DNA of 64,000 bases from Litomosoides sigmodontis (Eukaryota > Nematoda > Chromadorea > Rhabditida > Onchocercidae): contig OY718805.1 in assembly GCA_963070105.1 (NCBI GenBank), forward strand, positions 9,514,652 to 9,578,651. Reading direction: 5' to 3'. The notes under the pieces were generated by a model. It did no database searches and had not been told where the DNA came from. It saw only the letters and a program-made list of their open reading frames with translations. The position numbers and the translations under genes are program-made. Positions 54,763-64,000 of the stretch are shown piece by piece. The stretch's first letter is position 1; every line of letters begins with the position of its first letter.

Positions 54763-57700
54763 ATGATGTTGGTTGCGCCAGCGTTAAGTTCAACATCAGT
54801 GCCTCGAGCACCAGGTAACACATTATTTAGAAAGTAAAAAAGTAAAATTGCTAGTGTAACTTTATGAAAAGTAAGCAGAAATCGAAATTCAAGTAAGAGG
54901 CTTTTCAGTTCGTGGTGGATTTTATTAATTTCTCCCTCGTTTCACCCATTGTTATTTCAGAAGACGAAGATTCTCGAAACGTCATTGACCGTTTGGCAGA
55001 ATTTGTGGCCAAAAATGGAATGGAATTTGAGGAACGAACAAGAGCCAAACAATATGGTGATCCACGTTTTGCTTTTTTATATGGTGGTGAATTTGCCGAT
55101 TACTATCGTTTTCGGGTGATACAAGAAATCCAAAGGCGTAAGAAATTTTTCAGCAACTTTAAATCGTTATATCGAACATTTTGGATAAATGCAGAGAATT
55201 AAGTGAATTTAAGCGAAACTTTCTAGTTATTAAAGCTTTGACAATATTCTTAATTCATGTATACTGATGAGAGAAGATAGTAATATGAGCTGTAATTCGT
55301 AGGAAGGAATTCGATTGCACATTCAAGAAAATGTTGGAGTCCAAATTTTTGATTTTCATTATTTGGGTTCCCTTTAAAATTCGAGTGAGGATTTGTAATT
55401 GCCGTAATGGTCTCTGTTCAATTCGCAAGCAGTATATTTCGAATCTAATTGTGGTACTTGTACATTTTATTAGACAATGTTGTTTTTCTTTCAGTAAATG
55501 ATGGAAATCCGCCTGCAGATTTAGCTCCTTCTCCAGCTGTACAAGTACCACAATTTGATGCAAACGCGGCATTGGCGCAAATTGCAACTTTGAACCAACA
55601 GATCGCTGATAGCGAGGCAAACCTAAGAGCCCAGTTTGACTCTATCGAATTGCAAAAGGAGGTATTGTTTACTGTTAGATTTATTGTAATGAAATTTAGC
55701 GCATCGTTTACTGCTATATATTTCTTGATATTGGCAGTTTTTGTTCATAGCTGAACTTTTCTTATCAAAATGAAAGTCAGACCGAATTGCTGCTTGTGGT
55801 TCTTTTAAGTTTGTGTTTTAGTGATTTCTCTTCTTAAAATGCTGTTTAAAATTATTCTATTCCCTGATTTAGGCGCAGCTCGCTATGGCAATTGAAAAGG
55901 CTGAAGCAGACAAAATAGCATCCATATGTGAGCAAGTTTCTCTCGATGTTGGTCCCCTTTCGAAAATGCTTGATCAGCTTAGTGGCCACTGCAGTAAAGA
56001 TGTTATCTCAGTGAGTTACAGTTTTTTCTTATTGTTGTAATCAAGTCTGAATTGTCATTTCTTTATTTTTTGTTTTAAAAATTTTCTGATATACTTGAAG
56101 CTTTAAAATTGTGTTTAGTCTTAATCATTTCACTTGCTTTTTAGAATAGCAAAAAATGGATTTTCGAAAAATGTACAACTGACCGTCTGCGTGAGGCGAT
56201 ACTGATGTATCTGCTATACCGAGTGAAGGAGCCACGCGCTACAGAGCAATTCAAACTTCATATTTTATATTTAATAAACGACTGGGCCCACCATTGGTGA
56301 AAAATATTTGCATATTGAATTTCTAAATTTTATTCGAAGTTCGAATGCAGGACTGCCATATTTCCTAAAATTATAAAGGCTGTTCTTTTTTCAACGTTGT
56401 AAGGCTTTTGCAAATTACATGCTTGCTAAAGACGCAAGCAAATCATTTCCCGCCAATCTATTCCTGATCTTTTCAAAATTATTTTATTAAAGAGTGTGGA
56501 GCAAAATAGTCACTTGATCATGCTTGTTTACATCGAAACCTTTATTACTTTTATTGCTAAAAGCATTGCTAAAGAGTAGCTTGTGTCGTTATTTTTTTAA
56601 TCGAAGTTATTTTAGTCAACGTAAAAAGTTGGATGCAATTCGACAAATGCTTTCGCGATATGTCCCACAACTGTACGCTTTTACAGCTCAGGGTGTTAAG
56701 GAAGCAATTGTGAATGAAAAACTGGAAAAATTGATTGGTGTTTGGGAAGGCCACAAATATTTTGACGATGGTTGTTATAAAGTATGTGTTGCTTTTCCTT
56801 AGAGGATCGATTTCGTGCACATGTGCGACTGCTTAGAGTTGATAGTAATGAGTGAACCGTGATATTTAATACATTAGCAAAACAACTGATAATTGACATT
56901 ACGATGCACTACCATTTTCAGCAGCTACGAAATCCATTGTTGTTGTATCAAAATTGGAAAAATGCACAACAAGCAGAATATGCAAAGAAAGCAGCGGAAA
57001 TTCATGCACAACTGCTGGCAACTTATAAGGGGTATGAGCAGCAGCACCATGAATTTGCATTGCATTGTAGGACACAAATTGCTCTAATTCAACAACAGAT
57101 TGAAGCCGAAAGGATCAAGCAAAGTAAGACGTGAACTATTAGTTATTAGCAACTTTAATTGGACGTCTTAGTATTTCAAATTTATCAGTTATACTACGAT
57201 TTATATCGAAGCTTAATTGCCATATTAATTTATATTGGACTACAAGAATACTAAGTTATTGTGGTATGACTCTTTGGATTACTACATTTAGTAATTTATT
57301 GAACAAATATTTTCAGACATTCCCATACCTTCATCAATATCTGCAATGCCACCGCCAACGGTAGTAGCAGCTGAAGGAGGACCATTGAATCGTCGCGAAC
57401 GTCGGTCACGTTTTGACCAGAAAATTGCAGCGCCATCGCCAGCTCAAAATAATTTTGCAAATATACCTCCAGAAAATGATTATGGTCGCTTTTTCACTGC
57501 TCCCGCACCACATACCAATGTTCCGTCGCCCAAAGGTAAATTCTATAATGTTAAAGATGCTTTTGATATCACGGTTCAGTGATATCAGGGCGTAATTCTA
57601 GAAATTTTAGCTAGTTTATGTAAATGCTTAAGAATAATCTAAAAGTTAAAGTTTGTGTTGAGCAGGATAATAATGGTGCTGTAAAATCAAATAATGTTAG

Positions 57701-60222
57701 AAAGAAGCGAGTCGTGACGTATAAAACTGCATATCGTGTCTTGTGAAACTGTGCACCAGATCTCAGTAATAAATTTTGATGCTAAGCTATAGCAACTTTC
57801 AGATATATATCACGCTCGACCTGATGAAGATGATCCATCATATGTTATTTACGATGAAGACGAATTCAATAGTGGTTTACAGAATAAAAATCGCAAAAAT
57901 GAGGGCGAAGTTCAAACAGCTTGTCCTCCTTTTCGTGGCTCATCACAAACTCCAATTTTTGGACCTCCACTACAGAATGTAAATGTGATGAATTTCATAT
58001 ATCATTCAAAAATTTTCGACTGCATTTTCAACATATCATAATACATTCAGGACACTTGCTTGATTTAGAATGAAATGTGGACTTTTTATAGTATTGTAGT
58101 GTTTTATTTTTTTGCCCTTCTACTGCATTATATTAGTTTCTTACAGATGTTTGACGATACGGCGTTGATTCCGAGTGTTCCCTATTACGAATTGCCGGCA
58201 GGCATGATGATGCCGCTAATTGAAATGGAAGATGTACTGGTGACGTTTTTAGTTCCCGTCTTTGTTACCGTTACTTCCCGAATTAGCCTAATTTGAGCAC
58301 CCAATGTTGAATCATCATAACATAAAGACTGGAAAATAGAATTATTCAGTTCTGTTCTATGTTATGTTCTGTAGAAAATTTGTGGGTAACATTTTACACT
58401 GTTTAATTCGATGCTTCTTTTTCAGTATAAACCTGTAGTAGTATCGAAATTACGTCTTCCACCTCCAATTCCACCAAGTGAGCGCTTATTACGTGCAATG
58501 GATGCATTTTATGCTCCGCAAGGCTTGGAAAATCAAAGAGATACGTCAGTTTTACAAGATTTTACCATTATTCAATAAATTTTGAGTAGTATTTCCAGAA
58601 TAGAATGAAAAATATGTTGCGATAGTTGTGGTCATTTGACACACAGTGAGTAACAATAAAAAGCAGGGCTAATTGGTCTGCACTCTTGAAAGTATAACAT
58701 AGCTCTTCCTTTCACCATATAGTTTGAACCCTTTGTTAATTTTTAACTTCATTTAGGGATGGTTGGGAACGCCACGGTTTATTCGAATATTATGCAAAGA
58801 AGAATGAAATAAGGAAAAAAACGGAGGAACAGTTGAAGGCAGAAGGCAAAACATTAGAGGATGCAATTGAAAATGTGTATATCGAGGAAAATGATGAAGA
58901 AAAAGATGAAAAACGGAATTATAGGCGTTCGTCGTCAAGGTTGATGTTGATTTCTTAGTGTTTCTTTTGGCTTATCAAGTCGTATGTGTAGCAATATGCA
59001 TTGTAAGTGCAGGTATTTTTTGTATGTATTCTACACATAAGTGATGTGCTCCTAAAGACAAGTATTGTATAAAAATGTAGGAATTAAGTTTTGCGCCGCA
59101 TGTCGTGTCTTCTTATCAAGGTATCATTTAATCGTCATGTGTGTAAAATTTGATCTGTATCAAGCAAAAATTCATTTAAAACTTAAGATTCTTATTGTTT
59201 TCTAAATCTGTGAATGAATGCTGGAAACGGAAGAGAAATAGATCATTTTCTCACAATTTAAAAGATTTTTTTTCTTTTACACTTCTGCCCGTTCATGGAT
59301 TTCATGGTGTTTGAGTTACTTTAACATTCGAACAAATGTTTTAGGAGCCATCATCGATCAAGTTCATCTGACTCATCATCCAGTCGGTCGAGCTCTTATT
59401 CAAGTAACAAATCAAGGAGGAGGCGGTCAAAAAGTAGACACTCGATATCAAGTGGGAGTATTAGTTCGCGATCTAGGTCGCGATCTCCGTCACATTCTAC
59501 TTCCAGGTTGCTGTGATAACCATTGTTTTTTATCTCTTGAAATTTAACACTTTTTCTAAGTTTCCAACGGATATGTGTGATTCAGGCATCGTCGTAGTAG
59601 ATCTCGATCGCAATCGGCAAGAAGAGGAAAGCGTTCCGATTCACGAAGTGTTTCGCCTGACACACGACCCTCATTTGGAAATCCGAAGGAAATTGGGAGT
59701 CGAAGTCCTACTCCAAAGTTGTAAGAGTTTAAATCTTCTGTCCAAATATTCACATGATGCTTGTCGAGGCTTGTTATATCCCTGTTTCATGATTATTGAA
59801 TATCATTTATCTTGGCATATGCTTTTCCTTAATCTGCATTTATGACTGCTTCAATTTATGATTATTTATGGTTTCATTGATGATAATGTTCCAGCGTTCC
59901 GCCATCTGGACCTCCACCACGATTAAGTTCTACGAACAAAGGTGCGCAGCTATTAGCAAAAATGGGTTGGCAAGGTGGCGGTTTAGGTGCCGATAGACAG
60001 GTAGCTGAAATCTCAAAACTTTTTGCCCCATTTTAAGGTATATTTTTTATCTGTATCGAAAAAACCTATTTTCAGGGCATTGAGGAGCCGATACCTGGTG
60101 GTGAAATCCGGGATTCCGCGGAGCAGTTCCGTGGTGTTGGTTCGAAACCAGATATGTACGAAGAATACCGGAAGCAAATGAGCGGATATCACAAAAGTCG
60201 AAATAAGCGTGGTTTCGATTAA
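54763..60222 (+). CDS. CHERP: CHERP orthologue (SURP, CID, RS and G-patch protein)
   Basis: Sixteen exons, phases agreeing: 54763-54814, 54961-55137, 55495-55661, 55873-56010, 56145-56296, 56616-56781, 56922-57123, 57317-57535, 57803-57978, 58147-58239, 58426-58544, 58757-58939, 59345-59506, 59586-59720, 59895-60000 and 60076-60222; about 797 residues (human 916). Order of domains: SURP (residues about 20-78, NVIDRLAEFVAKNGMEFEER and FLYGGEFADYYRF), CID (about 145-300, FKLHILYLINDWAHH), a Gln/Ala-rich helix, a Pro-rich part, an RS region (615-713) and a G-patch (LLAKMGWQGGGLGADRQGIE) near the C-terminus. CHERP associates with U2 snRNP/SR140 factors and influences pre-mRNA splicing and calcium homeostasis. 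The end of exon 10 may be 58233 instead of 58239. The human G-patch is also C-terminal. Confidence 0.95.
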
Positions 60223-62669
60223 ATTACAACTAAATCGTGCAAAAAAATAGTTGTATTTAACTTATAACTAATTTTTATGAAGTTTTTTGAAATTTCTCAT
60301 AAAGTTCATGACTTTCGAGTTCTTTGATACTTTGCCATGCACAACGCAGAATTAACTGACTTTTAAGCCTTACTGTTGAAATCATGATCTGAGATTTAAG
60401 AGTAATGTTTTTCTGACGGACGGTAATGAAGAGCTAGAGACGGTAAGATCACCTTCGATAGAATTACACATTGTTTTCCAGACGGTTGGATACCCAGAGA
60501 TTAGTTGGATCCCCAAACCCGAAACACGACCTCACACTTAATGACGCATTACGACTTATGTATATATTTATTTAGTAGAAGTACTTAGGTGCTGCGTGCA
60601 ATGAATCTGAACATCAGTTCGATAAATTTAAGTGTCGAAAAAGACACTGTGATTTAGTGAACCAAAGTACCACCGCCTGCTTGACAAGACATACTCCTGT
60701 GATGGTGATTCGATTGTTGCTTTATGGATCAAATCCTGAAATTTTTTAGAACAAAATCATTATTTTTCTTGCTTTGAAAGCTCAGTAATTGTGAAAATTA
60801 CTTTTAGTCCTAATTTGATGACAATTTAATATTGTCGTAAATTGATGTTCATGTATTTATAAACTTTAAATAGTCGAAGATTAGGTTTTTCTTTAGCTAA
60901 ATCAAACGTGGATACATATTCACCGATTTATGTTTACTTTATATTGCGCTTCATGTGTTGCTAAATTACTGCTTCATATGTTTCCTGCAATATTTTCATA
61001 GGTGGGAATTATTTTTTCGTTCCCAAAAATTGCCGATATTGCCTGTTGTAATTTATATTGCATTTTCAATTTGTCATCGTTTTCAACATGCAATTTCGAA
61101 AATTTGTTGCTCTATTTGATTTTCTAACCTAATTTCCCACTTCTTCCTCACCTTTTAAATTTTATTGAACGTACAATCAACATATTTTCAAGAGGCTGAA
61201 AAAATCTTCCACACAGGTTTGAACATGCTGACAGAAGTGGATGAATTATATCACCTTGGGAGTTATTTGAGGTGACATGCATTCATCTATCAATAATTTA
61301 ACGTGTAAATTCCATTTTTTTGAATATTGAATTCAAGTGAGTTATACTTCTGTGTTGGAAGAAAAATGGATAAGAAAAGGAAAGCTAACCTTGCCTGACA
61401 CACATTCAAATAATCGTTAGAGTAATAAAAACTACCGTTCACGCAACTGTAAACCTATTTGGTGCGCTTAGAATTATACATTTTTTTAGCTTATGACCTA
61501 TCATCATTAACAAATTTCCATTTCGTAATTTTTTTCACCTTTTAATTGTGAAGGCGAAAAAGAAAGATTGCTTTCTTGTTTTAAATTCCTGTATGAAATA
61601 TTAATCTGAATTAAGCATTCCTGCTAACAGAGTTTTGTGGAAGCTTGTGTCACGTAGTTTATCAGGTTAATGGTCGATGTGTGTTGCGGTATTTGATACA
61701 GCGTAACCATTTCAAAGCAGAAGCATGCCTGCCTGTTAGAAATGATTAAAGAATTAATTGAGAGTTTTCGAAAATTTCTCCTACTAACAGTTTGATGAGG
61801 AAGTTGTGCTTTTTTTTCGAATAGCAAGTAAAGTAATCAGGACAGTTCTCTTTTATCTTAGAATTAACTGGGGATCAATTATTAAATTACCAAATGTTGC
61901 AATGATCGATTAAAAAATTTTTTACTGTTTTTTCTTCACATTTTCTGCAAATGAAATATTTTGTGCTAATATCTTTAACTTTTCGCTTTTTTTCTTTCCT
62001 TTCTCATCTTACATATAAAACTACTTTTGGAATTTTCAAAAAAAAAAGATCGGAAATAGTCCTTTCATCCATTACTACGAGAAACGAAATTATATATTTC
62101 AGCGATGAAAAAAGGGTAATATTCAAATTTCTGCACATTTCTAATACTTTTGCTTGTGCTTAGGTATATCAAATAACTCGAATGCATGAGATTAATTATT
62201 TTTCAGCAAAAACTTTGCCATTTAATATTTCATTTATGATTTGTTAAGAAAATGATTGGAGCTGCTTGTGGAAAGTCAAACTTCACGAATTTTCGCTTCG
62301 ATCTCTGCAACTATCTATTTTTAGCTGCAGCATGTAAATTAGCATGCTTAAATTTGCTTATAAAATATTTTTGGAACAAATTCGCATAAATAGTTAAATT
62401 GTTGACGTTGAAAATTTTCGCCATGCATAAATGCTTTGGTTAAATATTACATTTACATTTTGGACATTTTCCAGTAAAATGCAATTTCTATTTCATTTGC
62501 GAATCTAAAAGTGACAAATAAACATTAATTATATTCAAAATTGTTCGAAACTTTACCATTATAATAATCGAAAATTGGATGATAAAGAAGTTCAGCTTGT
62601 GCAAGTGCATGTTTTCTAATTTTGAAGAATATTTTACAAAATGTTACAAATATGAAAAAAAAAGTTAAA
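60223..62669. other. Region downstream of CHERP, no gene seen
   Basis: A/T-rich. The longest frames (about 65-70 codons at 61.6 and 61.95 kb) lack splice sites and protein-like composition. Confidence 0.5.
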
Positions 62670-62966
62670 CTAGAAAAATTGAAATAGCATTTTTGCTAAG
62701 ACGCTAATTGCGAGTATTTTCGGATGGCATTGATCGCTTCGAACGCTTTCATTAAATTGACTTTTGTCACACTCCTCCGAATGAACAATTTGCGCATTAT
62801 CCATTGTTCCATCATTTTTATCACTGTCGAGCTCTCTGTTAGAGAAAGTTTCAATAGCAATGAGTAATTTTGAAAAATTCATCATCTTTCCATCGTAATA
62901 ATATGTTGCACCAACATGTGCATGAAATTTTAGCTGAAATTTCAATTTATACCATTCGTGGCTCAT
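62670..62966 (-). CDS. Possible exon or small gene on the - strand
   Basis: Frame of 98 codons from ATG 62966 to TAG. An internal TTTCAG acceptor would start an exon at 62933. The product is mixed and polar (HVGATYYYDGKMMNFSKLLI, then FSNRELDSDKNDGTMDNAQ), with several Asp/Glu/Cys residues and no low-complexity run, so it is more protein-like than nearby frames. Its first 13 codons lie within the left arm of a 41-bp inverted repeat. No partner exon was found inside the window. No family recognised. Confidence 0.3.
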   Translation of the reverse strand: MSHEWYKLKFQLKFHAHVGATYYYDGKMMNFSKLLIAIETFSNRELDSDKNDGTMDNAQIVHSEECDKSQFNESVRSDQCHPKILAISVLAKMLFQFF

Positions 62967-63058
62967 TTAAAATTTCTTTTTACTAACAGCTCCTTTATGT
63001 GAAATGTGAAAATAAATTGAGCCACGAACGGTATAAATTGAAATTTCAGCTAAAATTT
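62925..63058. repeat. Inverted repeat, 41-bp arms
   Basis: Arms 62925-62965 and 63018-63058 are reverse complements with one mismatch (40/41), separated by 52 bp. The arms end TGAGCCACGAA/TTCGTGGCTCA. No target-site duplication is obvious by eye. Confidence 0.9.
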
Positions 63059-64000
63059 TGTTGTTTAACTAATAATTGCTTAACTTTTATTTGATGTGAG
63101 AAAATTGAGTTTTATTTCTATTTCGAAATGAGCTGCTAAAATTTGCTTATTAAAAATTAGCAATTATACCATTGTTCAACAGTGAACATTAACATCGTAG
63201 CTGTTAATAACTGGTTTTTGTGGTAGAGTAACACTCGCACTCAAAAGCCGATGAAACTTTTGTGCTATAAAAAGCTAATAAATTTTAACGTAACGATAAA
63301 TTTAGCATACACTAATTCTGCAACGCTTTGCGCTTTCAGAATTACTACTCTCTTCCAGTCCCACACACACACACACACTCTCTCTCTCTCTCTCTGTCTC
63401 TCTGCTTGCACCATAAAATTCACACACTTCTACTGTTGCAGTTGCTAAGCAACAAAATGTCAATTTTACTCCTTCACTTTAACCTATGACCCTTTAGGAG
63501 TGATGATGAGTTTTGCTTCTCCCTCTGCCACAACATCCACAATAATTTGCATTTTCTCTCTCACACTCTTAAATAAATTTTGATTTAAATAGCTACACTG
63601 TTTGTTTTGAATGAAAAATGACCGAAATAAAAATAAATATCTTTAGATAATTAAGTGAAAAAGAGAGAGAGAGAAAGAGAGGCAGCAACGAGTGCCGTTC
63701 TTATTATTATGAAAATTGACGCCAAATGAAAAATGAAGTGATTTTAATTATCCTAAAATAGGAGAGAATTCTATTAGCTTAAGTAAATTGTGTAAAAATT
63801 TGATGCATTGTTATTGCAATCAATTATATTATAAGATAATCATTTTCCTTTTTTTTAAGCTTCTCCTCTCTCCCTCTCTCTCTCTCTATCCTTTTAATAG
63901 TTTGCTAATGAGTGATAAATATCTATTTGATTAAATGATTTTCTTTGACAAGTTTACGGATTCTTTTTTTGCCTCCTACGACTTTTAAACCAATTTCAAT
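63059..64000. other. Right-end region, no gene seen
   Basis: A/T-rich with (CA)n then (CT)n at 63361-63401, (GA)n at 63662-63681 and (CT)n at 63867-63889. No exon-like frame. Confidence 0.5.

Overview
The window looks like nuclear DNA of a nematode. It is about 70% A+T, exons are short, and introns begin GTAAG/GTATG and end TTTCAG or TTTTAG. Several first exons have such an acceptor 0-30 nt before the ATG, as expected for spliced-leader trans-splicing. (CT)n/(GA)n and (CA)n/(TA)n arrays are common. A clade III (spirurid or filarial-like) worm would fit, but I cannot name the species. All gene models were assembled by eye from exon open frames, splice sites and phase agreement.

Left part (1-30 kb), gene-poor. 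The last exon of a + strand gene encodes a PAR-binding zinc finger (169-232). A - strand gene has a synaptotagmin-like C2B domain (about 1.08-2.5 kb, perhaps to 3.0 kb). About 12 kb without a confident gene follows. Next is a six-exon + strand gene for a small single-pass membrane protein (15.4-21.0 kb). A - strand TTC38 orthologue (24.5-28.9 kb) closes this part.

Middle part (30-50 kb). A + strand gene encodes two consecutive six-cysteine CS-alpha-beta (defensin-like) modules (31.6-33.8 kb), with a plausible signal-peptide exon at 30.5 kb. Three - strand genes follow: an orphan 201-residue protein (34.4-35.5 kb), a 201-residue MKRN2OS-like protein (36.1-37.4 kb) and a six-finger zinc-finger protein (38.8-41.9 kb). 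A repeat-rich stretch leads to a + strand orphan gene with a hydrophobic C-terminus (46.6-49.1 kb).

Right part (50-64 kb). The chaperonin subunit CCT4 (14 exons, - strand, 536 aa) and the splicing-associated CHERP orthologue (16 exons, + strand, about 797 aa) lie head to head across a 400-bp GC-rich gap. Both are complete and conserved. The last 3.8 kb is mostly non-coding, apart from a possible - strand exon beside a 41-bp inverted repeat.

The neighbours do not form one pathway. The most unusual locus is the tandem CS-alpha-beta peptide gene. I found no tRNA, rRNA, CRISPR array or transposase gene.
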